This document shows positions 1 through 18,536 of a stretch of DNA of 64,000 nucleotides, one piece after another. This stretch comes from Gerris lacustris (lineage: Eukaryota > Arthropoda > Insecta > Hemiptera > Gerridae). The stretch covers positions 35,725,628 through 35,789,627 of the forward strand of contig OX578280.1 of the NCBI GenBank assembly GCA_951217055.1. Reading direction: 5' to 3'. Made by a program: the position numbers and the translations under genes. The notes below the pieces were generated by a model. The model had not been told where the DNA came from, ran no database searches, and saw only the letters and a list, made by a program, of their open reading frames with translations. The stretch's first letter is position 1; each line of letters begins with the position of its first letter.

Positions 1-16
1 GCTATTTCTACCTTTT

Positions 17-560
17 GCTTCCGAGCTTACCGAAGGTACCGGAAGCATTGTGTTCACTTTTGAGAACGAAAAACTTTTATGCCTCCGATTTTAAAAATTC
101 CAAGACAGAAATCCGTTTCACAGGGAACATTTTTGGTTCCGTGTCTGTCTGTCTGTCTGTCGGTCTGTGTGTCCGCGAATTATGAAACGTGCGACGATAA
201 CTTGAGTAAATGTTGCCCGATTTTGATGAAATTTGGTAGAAATGTTTACCAATGCTCAGGTCGAGATCGTTGGACAACGTTATCCGTCCAAGCGTTCACG
301 CGCAACGCTCGCGTAAACGTGAACTTCAAATTTAAAATTGGAATTTTCGGTCGGGAAAAAAATCATACCTTATCTATTCAATGAGACGAACATTTTTTAC
401 AAATACAATTTTTTAGTAAGACCTACAGCGACACCCCTATAAAGTGTTAAAGATTCTAAAAAATGTTAATTGTTCTTACACAATAAGCAATATAACAATA
501 AAGTAATAAAACAATACATAATAGGATGTGAGGAAGCTATGTGCCACACTAATTGGCAGT
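17..560 (+). repeat. Dispersed repeat family C, near full-length copy
   Basis: This copy starts with GCTTCCGAGCTTACCGAAGG and ends near CACACTAATTGGCAGTG. Both ends recur elsewhere in the window: at 41,181-41,770 and 47,979-48,460 in reverse, and as partial copies at 2,449, 8,608, 16,577 and 58,980. It holds a CTGT/GTCT-rich stretch followed by the core CGATTTTGATGAAATTTGG. No intact protein is encoded; the short open frame across it (79-384) has no recognisable domain and falls wholly inside the repeat. The transposon class is unknown. The family is defined only from copies in this window. Confidence 0.7.
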
Positions 561-694
561 GTATTTTTGTTTACTTCTGAACTAGTTAAAATAAAGGTTT
601 ACTATAAACCTAAAATCTTCCTTCTACTGTTCAAATATTGAAAGAAATCCAAGAAGTTTAAAAAAAAATCACAGGGAAGTACTTGCGTCCAAGT

Positions 695-1860
695 ACTTTT
701 TAGGGTTTTGTAGATGATTAAGCATACCCGTTATGTAATTATGATTTTTTTTCTTCGATCCTAAGGGTCCCGGGTTCAATACCCCGGGAGGTCACAATGT
801 TTTTTATAGGTAATAACGACAAGATAAATTACATTTTTTAGGAAATTTTCATCGCCCAACCATACGGTGTAACCATGAATCATTTCAAAATTTTAAGACC
901 AGCCATTATATAAAATTTTTTTGGGGGTATATTTTGACTTATAAAACCAATAAAGAATTAAAAATTTAAAAAAGCAAGTATATATTTGTATCCTACTCTT
1001 CAGCACCTTTCATTTGATACCCAATTCAAAATTTTTAAAAAATACAATTTTGGGCGCACTCCAAATTTTCGCGCACACAATTGGTAAGTTTTAAAACTTG
1101 GGAATGAACTCCCGGAAATATCATCGCCCCACTATAAGGTATTAGTATGAATTATTTCAAAATTTTAGCACCAGCCGATCTATAGTGGTTGGGGGGGGGG
1201 ATTTTTTTGGGAATATTTTGATTTTTTTCCCCTATAAGGAATGCAAATTTTAAAAAAGCATATATATATTTGTGTCCTACTCTTCAGCAGCTTTCATTTA
1301 ATACCCAACTCAAAATTTAAAAATAATAAAATTTTGGGCGCACTTCACTTTTTTGCGCCCAAAATGAACAATTTTTGAAAATTTGGGATGAACTCCCGGA
1401 ATTTTCATCGCCCCACAATAAGATATTAGCATGAATTATTTCAAAATTTTAGCGCCAGCCGATCTATAGTGGGAAAATTTGTATCTATAGTTGGGGGGGG
1501 GGGGGGGGGAATTTGTTTGGGTATATTTTGATTTATTTAACCAATAAGGAATGCAACATTTAAAAAATCATATATATATTTGTGTCCTACTCTTCAGCAG
1601 CTTTCATTTGATACCCTACTCAAAAATTTTAAAAAATATAAATTTTTGAGTTTACCTCATTTTTTCGAATTGCGCATGCGCAAATCTAATTATGAACTTC
1701 TGTATATTTTTCCTGTGGTTGGGTCAAAAAGTTGCACCAGTGTTTCAAATTTCAGTACTTTCGCTTAAACGGTTCGGGCCCTATGAACCAAAGAGCGAAG
1801 GACGGACAAATCACCCTCGGTATAAGGGTTTTGAGAAGTATCTACAAAACCCTAAAGAAC
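695..1860 (+). repeat. Dispersed repeat family B with an internal triplication
   Basis: A block of about 275 bases, recognised by TTTTCATCGCCCCAC, then a poly-G run, then TCCTACTCTTCAGCAGCTTT, occurs three times in tandem starting near 841, 1,111 and 1,395. The copy at 8,145-8,605 has the block once. The 5' part near 760-800 has GGGTTCAATACCCCGGGAGG, similar to an RNA polymerase III B box, which suggests a tRNA-related origin but does not prove it. The 3' end carries GGTTCGGGCCCTATGAACCA and TACAAAACCCTAAA, also found at 8,600 and, reversed, at 43,000. Non-coding. Confidence 0.7.
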
Positions 1861-2448
1861 GAATTATTTATGCAACAGTAAAATGTTTTATTTTTAACTA
1901 AAACCTCTTTACTTTATGGAAAGTCTTCAGACTTATTCATTAAATACTTAAATGTTATTAATTCTTAAATATAGACTAAATAAAGCAAACGTGGGAAATA
2001 AGTAGTGTTTTAAATTTCAAGAGATTAAATTAAATACTGCATTATCTTAAAATAATGGAGGCATAGTCGTATGAATTATGAATAATCATCTACAAAACCG
2101 TTTTTAATTTAACTTTATCTCTAAGAAAAGTTCATCTTAAATGCCGAAAAAAAAAAAAAAAAAAAAAAAATGTAAAAAGTCGAGTCAGTGATGTTTATTT
2201 ATAACATATAATGTATATACTTAACTGAGTTTCTCACTAAGATACATCTATTATTTATATATAACACTAACTCATTTACTATTTTGAAAATTTCCTTCCA
2301 CAATCAATATTGTAATATATATAATCAATATACAGTATTTTTATGCGAATTTAAAAAAGGGGCACATTATGCTTATAACATTTATCATTCTTTATTGTGT
2401 TGCTTAACGTAGTGCAACAAGACTGGTAAGTACCAAATTTATTGTAGT

Positions 2449-2775
2449 GAGCTTCTTACATTCAACAAATTATGCATCCTCTCTGTCTGTCTGTCTGTAA
2501 CGTTACGTTACGTGTCTGACGATGACTTGAGTAAGTTTCCGATTTGGTTGAAATGTAGTATACATATTCCTTTCACTAATTCTTAGGCTAATCTCGTTGG
2601 ACAGCGTTCGTTATCCATCGAAGAGCTCTCGCGCAACGCTCGCGTAAACGTTCAAGCTTCAAATGTAAAATTGGAATTTCAGGACGGTAAAAGATTCTAT
2701 CATCACCTATTTGATAAGACGGAAATTTTTTTATTAAAACCTACAGCAACACCGCTGTGAAGTGGTAAAGATCGT
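2449..2775 (+). repeat. Family C, partial copy
   Basis: This segment matches the middle of family C: the CTGTCTGT run, the gatttggttgaaatgta version of the shared core, TCTCGCGCAACGCTCGCGTA, and the closing CCTACAGCAACACC segment. It lacks both ends seen in the copy at 17-560. Non-coding. Confidence 0.6.
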
Positions 2776-3447
2776 TAATACCATTAAAGCGGACCTAAAC
2801 GTTTAAAATAGAGAAAACAACTTTTTTTTTTATAAAACTGTATGTACATCGTCTAAAGTAGAAATGAATAAAAACTTCATTCAAGCAGAAGTTTTTTTGT
2901 TGGTGAAGTGATACATTTTATAATAAACAGCTTGTTTTCCGGTGAAATCCGCGACACGAAGGAGTTAAACGACGTTTTATAATAGTTAAAAAAGATATGT
3001 CCGAAGCGTGTATTTAATGGAGTAGTAAGAATGCAGGGTACGTCCCCGCTACTAGATTCTCTTAGATTACGATCGTCATCATTACTCTTTACCTATCTTT
3101 TGTTAATACCATCATGATTATCTATTCTCTCAATATTCAATACATAGTTATTATACGCTCGCTTTAGTGATAGAGCCACGCGATCCCTAGTTAGAAACCT
3201 TTTAAGAGTTTTTTAGCTGGTATCGGGACTGGTCCACCATTTTATTTTAAAATAGCCAAGTATCAATCAAGAGATTAAATATGGCTGTTTATAAATATTG
3301 TTACTTTAGCCTAATTTTTTTCATAACAAATTTATTGGATTTTTTAGAGGTGTGCCAGTGTCCTGATAATGTCCTTCATTAGGTCTAGGGCTGTGGTCAA
3401 AATGTGGTTACAGATTGGAATTTTATTAAACTTAATTATTGCTGGTC

Positions 3448-3532
3448 TTCTGTTGCTTGTGGGTCGTGACAAATATTGAACATTTGTGATCTTATTCTTA
3501 ATTTACCCTTAAACGACCCACAGGCAACAGAA
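3448..3532. repeat. 20-base inverted repeat, 45-base loop
   Basis: The left arm at 3,448-3,467 (TTCTGTTGCTTGTGGGTCGT) pairs with 3,513-3,532 with one mismatch. It lies just downstream of the odorant receptor stop codon, on the opposite strand. It may be the remains of a small fold-back insertion. It is followed by GGGACAAATAGAACAAA, a string also seen near 53,390 and, with one change, near 54,911. Confidence 0.5.
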
Positions 3533-3594
3533 TACTAATAATAAAAGGGACAAATAGAACAAATATTATTAATTATTGTTTATTTTTGTTACAG

Positions 3595-3650
3595 ATTTAA
3601 TTAAGAGCTACATGAATGGGAGCATTTCAGGAACTACATTTTCACTGAAG
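3595..3650 (+). other. Candidate small exon, gene unknown
   Basis: A pyrimidine-rich tract ending TTTTTGTTACAG precedes 3,595, and a GTAATA donor follows 3,650. One of the three frames is fully open and reads LIKSYMNGSISGTTFSLK, with intron phase 1 in and phase 0 out. It lies on the same strand as the prominin exons further downstream and could belong to that gene's extracellular N-terminus, but nothing in the short peptide proves this. It could equally be chance. Confidence 0.2.
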
Positions 3651-3943
3651 GTAATATTAATAAATGCAATAAAAAATTAGGTTCATCAAAAATACACTAA
3701 TGACCTGTTTTCTCTCTCTCTCACTCTATTCTGTTTTATTAAAATTATAAACAACGTACAAACTTAACTGCAAACTTTGAATGCACACATTAGGTGATCA
3801 CATTGCGCATGACATCTATATCTCTTTTTTTAGACTCAAGAGAATATCAACAATGAAATATTAATAGGATTTTAAAAGAAATCAATTTTAAATGTTTCTC
3901 TATTTATTATCTACACTATTAATAAAATAACAATACTTATTAT

Positions 3944-11586
<7,643 letters not shown>

Positions 11587-11604
11587 GATTAACTGCAAAT
11601 GCAT

Positions 11605-12784
11605 GAAATTCTAAATTAGACTTTTATCAAGTTCATAAATTTATTTAATATTCATGAATTTCAATTACTCGATTAAAATAAAACTAAGTTAAGAAATAAT
11701 AGAATTTATCGTTCGTGCGTTTTTTCATAAGTTCATTTTTTAATAAGCAAACCTTAGATTTGTGAAGTCTAGTTCTGCTATGAGTTATATGTAACAGATA
11801 CCTATCACTTTAATGCATACATTTACCCACTGTAGTACATCCGACTAATGAAAGAGCTTTAAACTGATATCTATTAGATTTAAAATATCATAATTAAACC
11901 AAATAATTAATTTTACCCTTTAATTTACCTGATATATTTTCACCGAGTTTTACTTTCAATCAAACCTTGAAAAGAATCTAGGTTGATAATGCACAGAAAC
12001 TCTAGTACATGTTTTTAAGTTAAGAGGATAAATAAATTATTAAATAATAAATAACTAATACAAAATAAATTATAGGGGCCTTAACCAAATTATCGGGGTC
12101 TTTCTGTTTTTACAAATACAAATAATATTTCGACAGACTGTAAAATATATATTTATATTTATATATATATATATAATTTTTTTTTTTTACTTATTTTTTA
12201 AGGCTTGGTTTTAGCAAAGAAATAAATGTAGAAAGAATTAAAAATTAAAATTATTATAATAATACAGGCTCTACCAGTAAAGTATGAAGTTGTGTTATTT
12301 GTTTTTGTTATATTACAACTCCAGATAATGAATAAGTAATTTACATGGTTGTTGCTTGTTTTCATATTGTATTCAAGTAATTATAGAGTTTTGTGCAAGT
12401 CTGTGAAAGTAATTTAATTACTATATTTAACTTCATACTGATGTTAACTTACACAAATAAGCCGTAAAATGTTTAAAAAAATAAAATAACTTCTTTGTAT
12501 TAACAAGTTATTTATAATTTATCAAGTATTGTTTTTATTTTTATTTCATAACCTTACAATGTAACCTTTTACAATGAATTCTTCAGCAAAACAATATATA
12601 ATGAAATATAACTTGGCTCAAATAAGTTACCTAATTGCTAGGTTCGAATAAGTGTTTTTTCCTCCAAATTCTATTACTGGAGCTTGCGTAAGTTCATTAC
12701 AAGGTTGTGAAACAGCTCACTTTATTTATCTACGATCATCAATGAAAAACAGCTATTACCTCCATAGGATCCGAACTCACATTA
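11605..12784. other. Intergenic, upstream of the odorant receptor
   Basis: AT-rich sequence containing the presumed promoter side of the receptor gene. I see no TATA box or initiator I would defend, no open frame above 60 codons and no recognised repeat. Confidence 0.5.
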
Positions 12785-12785
12785 T

Positions 12786-13112
12786 GTGGTCAGTGTTTTG
12801 ACATAGATATTAAACGAGATGAGGATGAGGGTCCCCTAACCATTCGGTTATGATCTTTAGCATTATTGATCTTAAAAATGTATACATCTTATGTATATGG
12901 TCAGTGTTTGGACATAGATATCAAACGAGATGAGAGTTCACTATCCTTTCGGTTATGACCTTTTTTAGTGTAATTGGTCTTGAACATTTATACATCTAAT
13001 GTATGTGGTCAGTGTTTGGACATAGATATCAAACGAGATGAGAGTTCACTATCCTTTCGGTTATGACCCTTTTTTAGCGTGATTGATTTTGAACATTTAT
13101 ACATCAAATTTT
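12786..13112. repeat. Three tandem units of 108-111 bases
   Basis: Three units begin with the GGTCAGTGTTTGGACATAGA motif at about 12,788, 12,899 and 13,007 and continue with CAAACGAGATGAGAG and TTTCGGTTATGA. Units 2 and 3 are nearly identical; unit 1 is more diverged. This is a small minisatellite or the remains of satellite DNA. Confidence 0.85.
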
Positions 13113-14195
13113 GCTGAATTGATTATATCATCAATATTTTATTAAATGACAATTCATTTATAAAGTTATGATGCATTTAGCTGTTAAGAGGAAGTTTGGA
13201 AGTTCGGGCCGATTTTCCCGGTGCTATTGATCAGAACATAATAAAGCGGGGGATATTAGCTTGAAAGATTTTAAACGAGGGTATAAAATTGAGCCAAATG
13301 ACACAATTTTTTTTATCCAACTTCACCCGTAGTACATTTTTTGTTCACCATGCTTTTAGAAGATCGCTTGACCAAATACAGTCCCCAAATATGTCCCCCG
13401 TTTGTTCCATGAAACGATCGGCTTAATATCGGCCAAATCCCGCTTATATTGATCCGAATAAGGAAAGTTTTTCTCAGTAAAGAATTACTAATATAACGTA
13501 TAACGTATGAATATAATTTATTCGTTGCAACACAAATTATTTTTGTTTTGTTAATAAGAACTAAGCTTACTAATTTTTTTGAAAGAAACAGGGGATTTAG
13601 CTCCAGTAAATCTTTGGTTTCACTATGGCATTTGTATTTTACAGCTTCACTTAACAGATCGGTCACTGACCGAAACATTATAAGTGTGTAAGGGGTTTGT
13701 GTCTAGGATTTTGCATTAGAGATTAGAAACATTTGTTTAAGAAGCCTTAAGACTTTGAACATTGCAGTGAATGTAAAAGAAAAAAATATTTTAATATATA
13801 TTTTTGCTCATAACACGTGATTTATTCTATCCAACGACGGTTTCCACCAAGCAGACACTGATGCTTTGAATCATTTTTGGATTATTTCAAGTTGTTCAAT
13901 AAATCGTATTAACAGTAAAATAAGTTAAAATCGTATACATTGAACAGACAAAACGTATATAAATATTGTTATTTTCTTTTTCTCTTCTCTGCGATTATTC
14001 TGATGCAGAACTCTTGGGTAAAAAAAGCAATTTATTTTCTTGTCGATAATGCTAAAACAAGATACACAGAATATGTTGGATAGTAAAAAAAAAAATTATT
14101 GGCAGTTGTAACAAGTATAATTTACTTAGTATGGTACACTGATGCTGTACACTTATTTAGCAATAAATATATAATACGTTTCCTTGAGTTTTCTT
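13113..14195. other. No supported gene
   Basis: A minus-strand open frame of 121 codons (13,313-13,678) has no recognisable domain, no splice context and no family features, so I do not call it. The rest is AT-rich with no repeat I can match. Confidence 0.4.
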
Positions 14196-14462
14196 AACTG
14201 TTTTGAAAACGGTTTTGGTGTTCAAAACCTCATGGAAACGGTGATTTCAAAATGTTTTGAGTTAAAGGTCACTACAGCTAATTTTTGGTTTTGTATTGAA
14301 ACTGTTTTGAAAAAATAGCATGGAAACGGGTACTGAATTGAAAACAGAATTGAGACATGCGCAGTAGGTAGGCTAAGTAGAGATAAACCTCACTTAACTC
14401 ACTACTCTGGGAGTTAAAAGTTTTCAAAATTGTTGTGAAAACTCCTCATGGTAACACTTCGA
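14196..14462 (+). repeat. Dispersed repeat family E copy
   Basis: It shares GTTTTGAGTT(A/C)AAGGTCAC, GCATGGAAACGGGTA, GAGACATG(C/T)GCAGTAGGTA and GTTTTCAAAATTGTTGTGAA with the copy at 44,127-44,368. Similar CATGGAAAC strings recur near 15,660. Non-coding, class unknown. Confidence 0.65.
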
Positions 14463-14555
14463 GCCTCCTGTTTCAATGTTTTCCTTCTAGGAGGCAATTT
14501 GAGGCTTCTTTAATCTCCAAACATAAATGCGTTGTTACATATACAAAACAATTGA

Positions 14556-14715
14556 CTCTGAAACCAAGGTCCAAATCCCGGCTGTGATTTCGAATCCCAG
14601 AGAGGTGAGACATGTTTCACACTGATGATCTCATCTAGTAGATAGTATAGAGTAACTGCCGGGTAACCCCCGTCCTGTAGTGACCTAAGCTGTTGAACGG
14701 GACTAAACCCCCCCC
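14556..14715 (+). repeat. SINE-like family F copy
   Basis: It shares TCTGAAACCAAGGTCCAAAT, ATTTCGAATCCCAGAGAGGT, GAGACATGTTTCACACTGAT and AACCCCCGTCCTGTAGTGAC with the copy at 53,935-54,100. The TTCGAATCC string resembles a B box, as in tRNA-derived SINEs. It ends in a C-rich then A-rich tract. Minus-strand open frame 14,510-14,755 is incidental. Confidence 0.55.
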
Positions 14716-15007
14716 CCCAAAAAAAATGTCTTTCTTTGTTTATATTAACTTGCATTTATAATTTTATAAATTTTATTTGTATTAGTTTAATACCTATTTT
14801 TTATGCTATAAAAAAACCCTGTTTTTTGTATATTTGTATTTAAGTATTTGTATAATACAATTGAAATTTGTAAAATTTTGTTTTGTAATAATATATTTAA
14901 ATCAATAAATTACTTCGGTACTTACTTACTTTTGGTTTTAAACCAAAACAGTTTTAAATCAAATTATAATTATTATTAACTTCGGGAAACAGACAGAGAA
15001 AAATACA

Positions 15008-15084
15008 CTCCAGCGCCGGGATTTGAACCACGGGTCTCCTGTATTTCCAGTACAGATGCTCTTACCAACTAAGCAAAGCAGGAG
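15008..15084 (-). pseudogene. tRNA-like sequence in the palindrome, left arm
   Basis: On the minus strand it shows GCTTAGTTGGTAAGAGC (D arm), a perfect five-pair anticodon stem CTGTA/TACAG with loop CTGGAAA (anticodon position GGA), and the B box GTGGTTCAAATCC. The acceptor and T stems have mismatches, and there is no long variable arm as a real serine tRNA would have. I call it a tRNA-derived repeat rather than a working tRNA. Confidence 0.55.
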
Positions 15085-15460
15085 AATGAGTTTTCACTTC
15101 CGTAATCGATAACTAGTCCCGAATCCAAGCTTTCAATATTCATACACATTTATAAAATCAATATTTATGACATTAGAACTAAACCGAGAATTAACGCTTA
15201 TAATTATAAAGTACTCAATTAGTACCTGTACCTTGTACAATCAATTCGAAATTCAATTTTTAAGTTTTTGGTAGTTTTCATACTACGGAAAGTTTAAATT
15301 TTAATTTAAATCAAATTATAATTATTATTAACTTCGGGAAACAGACAGAGAAAAATACACTCCTGCGCCGGGATTTGAACCACGGGTCTCCTGTATGTGT
15401 ATGAATATTGAAAGCTTGGATTCGGGACTAGTTATCGATTACGGCAGTGAAAAATCATTC

Positions 15461-15535
15461 TCCTGCGTAGCTTAGTTGGTAAGAGCACCTGTACTGGAAA
15501 TATAGGAGACCCGTGGTTCAAATCCCGGCGCTGGA
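15461..15535 (+). pseudogene. tRNA-like sequence in the palindrome, right arm
   Basis: This is the mirror copy of 15,008-15,084. It has the A-box region TAGCTTAGTTGGTAAGAGC and B box GTGGTTCAAATCCC. The acceptor strands TCCTGCG and CGCTGGA pair at six of seven positions, but the T stem has two mismatches and the anticodon stem contains a G-T pair. Probably a tRNA-derived repeat. Confidence 0.55.
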
Positions 15536-15907
15536 GTGTATTTTTCTGTCTGTTTCCCGAAGTTAATAATAATTATAATTTGAATTAAATTTAAATTTAA
15601 ACTTTCCGTAATATGAAAACTACCAAAAACTTAAAAATTGAATTTCAAAACAGTTTTCAAAACTCATGGAAACGTAGTAATATTTAGTTTTATCTAAACA
15701 TCATTTAAACTATGATCTAAAGTTTTTAATTTTGTTATTCCTGTAGTTAAATTACCTGCTGGTTTTCATGGAGGCTTAAAAACATTTTGAATCCTCTAAA
15801 TACCGATGTAAACTCTAAAGCTTATGGTTGAAACATTCTTTTTTTTTCTTTTTTGAAACATGTGTAGTTCTACTTCCTTTCAGACTTCAAGAGATAAAGT
15901 GGCCATT

Positions 15908-16135
15908 TCATAGATTAGTTCCCTTTTGAACAGCCTCAAAGCCTAAAGGCTTTTTGTCCTGTAATGACATAGTTTCAAAGAAAGAAGTGTTATTGTTATA
16001 GGTAATCGAAGGCGAAGGTGGAGTTATCAGCATTCTTGTTCTTGGTATAATACTAAGTCTCTGCCCGACCGTAACCTGCTTAGCTCGACTCTGTCTCTCA
16101 CCTGAACCTCCGAAGTACAAAACATGGGCACAACA
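15908..16135 (-). CDS. Candidate terminal exon of an unrecognised gene
   Basis: A strong acceptor (GTTGTTTTCTTGCAG) is followed by 75 open codons and TGA, phase 0. The peptide starts CCAHVLYFGGSGERQSR and continues with a polar, proline- and threonine-containing tail including RMLITPPSPSITYNNNTSFF. Composition and splice site look coding. A Cys-Cys start followed by a polar tail would suit the cytoplasmic end of a membrane protein, but I do not recognise the family and found no upstream exons on this strand. It could be a chance frame. Confidence 0.35.
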   Translation of the reverse strand, partial: CCAHVLYFGGSGERQSRAKQVTVGQRLSIIPRTRMLITPPSPSITYNNNTSFFETMSLQDKKPLGFEAVQKGTNL

Positions 16136-16576
16136 CTGCAAGAAAACAACTATTTACATTTCACTCGATGCTCTTCTCATACTTCTATTGTACGTACGTA
16201 TTTTCTCTTTATTAAATTACTCAATATTTGTTTGTTTCTTCTTTTTCTTCTCTAAATTTATCAAGAGATGAGATGTCACGTGTTGATTATACTTAAAACT
16301 ATTTCTATCGTTGCACATATACATATTCTTGATATTATATTCTCAAAATAAAGTTCAATGACATCGGGTAATCACTATATATAGAACACTCCGAGTAAAT
16401 TACACATTTTTATACAGTACAAGACTATATAGTGATAAGCTGATTCAATTCTGTCAGAGTAAAACAGTATCAAGGGATAAGGATTTAATATTGAAGGATC
16501 AGGATTCAAGTGTTAATTTTCTTTAATGTGATTTCTTCGTTCATCCACGACATATGTGTATGTTTCATAATGTAAT

Positions 16577-16818
16577 CGAAGCGAGCGTAGCAAGCTTCCT
16601 ACATTTAACGAAATATGATCCATGTCTGTGTGTCTGAAACGTACGAAGATAACTTGAATAAAAGTTTACCGATTTTGATGAAATTTTGTACACATGTTCA
16701 TTTTACCAATGCTTAGGACGAGTTCGTTGGACAACGTTGTCTGCTTAAGTGTCCGCGCGCAACGCCACGTAAACGTGCGGTTCAAAATTAAAATTGGAAT
16801 TTTAGGACGTAAAAAAAG
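16577..16818 (+). repeat. Family C, partial copy
   Basis: It has AAGCTTCCTACATTTAACG, CTGTGTGTCTG, the core ACCGATTTTGATGAAATTTT and CGCGCAACGCCACGTAAACG, all in family C order. ACTAATTGGCAGTCTATTT, the family's far end, reappears at 17,178, so 16,577-17,198 may be one interrupted copy. The open frame 16,694-16,951 inside it is not a gene. Confidence 0.55.
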
Positions 16819-16819
16819 G

Positions 16820-18505
16820 GTTACATTTTACTCTTCCGGCCTCCATCTGAGGACAGTAGAAGACTTTAAAAGTAGGACAGCCGTGGTGGCCGCTAAAGTC
16901 TACTACGTAGAGCTAAGTCTGACTTTTTCATGCCCCCTTGTTTTTAATTGATGTTTTTTAAATTGTTGTTAAATTATTTACGCTCTATTTATTTATTTAT
17001 TTATTATGTAGTTATTGTTGATTTTTATATTACATCTATTTAAAGTTAAATGTTTAAAGGTTGCGCATATCAATAATTACTTAATGTAAAGAAATACACA
17101 TAACTTGTTAGACTGAACTCAATTGTACAAACGTAGGTTTAAAACAATAAACGCTATTTTATTCTATTCTATTCTATTCACTAATTGGCAGTCTATTTGT
17201 TTTTTTTATTCCCGCACATACATAAGTTTTATGATCACTTGGACTACACACCATTCAAATTACTTCAAAAATCAGTACTTTTGAAAATACAGGGGTTAAT
17301 AAAAAAAACTTAAATGCGCATGCGGGATAGAAAGAAGTAGGTGCTATAAATTTAAAAATGTAGTCTCTTAGATTTTTTAAAAAAATTATTTAATATTGCA
17401 ACTTAATTTAGTAAATGATATAAGCAATACAGATGTATGTGTATACATCAAGTTTATAGTGACTTATTAGTCACTAGAGATTATAAATTATCTATCGATA
17501 GCATTCATAATATTTAATGTTTTGAGTCGAGTGGTTTATTGCTTAATATCTTTTAAGATCTGATTCTAATATTCCACGGTCACTGATTTCATTGCCCCTG
17601 CAAACGTTGGCTTTCACATCCATTATTATCTATTATTTAGTATTTAGCTTCAAATCGAAATGGTTATTCTTACTTTAAATCTTGAAAACTAACGCATCAT
17701 TAACTAAGGTTCTCATTAAAATAATAATACTTTTTATTTTTATCACTATTCTTGTTCTCTCAGTTAACAATTTATTTCTTCTTATATTCTTTAAATAAAT
17801 CTGCGTATAAAATTCTTTGATGTTTTTTTTGTCAAGTGCTCTTTATTATAATAGGGCTACAGGAAAGCTTGGATTGTTCGTCTTAAACAATCTCTTGAAC
17901 AGGATGGGTCTTTTTAGACTCTATGGTGTGGAAATGAACGGGATGATGGTAGTTGTAGTTGGAGACATGGTAAGGTAAGGATCTTTAGATGCAAACACTC
18001 GTGCTAAGATATCTGTTTCTCATTGCCTGTAAGGATCCTTGGGAAGATTACACTTCACATTCAAACTATTTACATTTTCCTTAGCTTCTCGGATCATTTA
18101 GCCATTGATTTTTTTGGCAAGAGACTTGGCTATCTCTCCTGCTTTAGGGAATGCAAGAAAAAACAATCTTAAACGTTCATAATGATAAGAATGTATTGTG
18201 AGATAACACCCATATATTTTAATTATTCAATTAAATAATGTGATACAAGTTGCTTTTGAATTTCATATTAGCAGATTGCAGTACTTTTTTGAGTTAAGAT
18301 TGTGAATATAAAGTAGGTATATGTGTATCCATTAGATAATGATGATTTATGTACCCGAGATCAGCTAGCATTCCTTCTACTACAAGTACATTAACAGTTC
18401 AATTAACATGAACAAACCAGACCAACCCTCCCAGATCCTATTTCCGAAGCAGTAAAAAAACTTCAAAACTGGCTCAGGTCTGAGACAGTTTTGTTTTTGT
18501 TTTTT
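16820..18505. other. No supported gene
   Basis: AT-rich sequence, including a short ATTCT-type run at about 17,158-17,180. An open stretch at 17,866-17,975 ends in a plausible GTAAGG donor (KLGLFVLNNLLNRMGLF and on) but resembles no family I know, so it is not called. Confidence 0.35.
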
Positions 18506-18536
18506 ACTTTATATCTGAGCAGCTCAGATATAAAGT
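18506..18536. repeat. Near-perfect palindrome, 15-base arms
   Basis: ACTTTATATCTGAGC pairs with GCTCAGATATAAAGT around a single central base. No flanking element is recognised. Confidence 0.7.

Larger units (their letters stand above)
14955..15655. repeat. Palindromic repeat carrying tRNA-like modules
   Basis: The segment 14,955-15,152 is the inverse of 15,393-15,590, and 15,240-15,395 is the inverse of 15,500-15,655. Each module contains a tRNA-like region (minus at 15,008-15,084, truncated minus at about 15,354-15,395, plus at 15,461-15,535) next to TTCGGGAAACAGACAGAGAA. It looks like a tRNA-derived repeat that duplicated head-to-head. It would form a large hairpin if transcribed. Confidence 0.75.

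Noticed and set aside
79..384. 101-codon plus-strand frame
   Set aside because: It falls inside repeat family C, which recurs without conserving the frame.
13313..13678. 121-codon minus-strand frame
   Set aside because: No recognisable domain, no start or splice context, and a residue pattern that shows no protein-like constraint.
15461..15535. A functional serine tRNA gene
   Set aside because: Anticodon GGA would be serine, but the long variable arm is missing and the T stem has two mismatches. It is embedded in a repeated palindrome.
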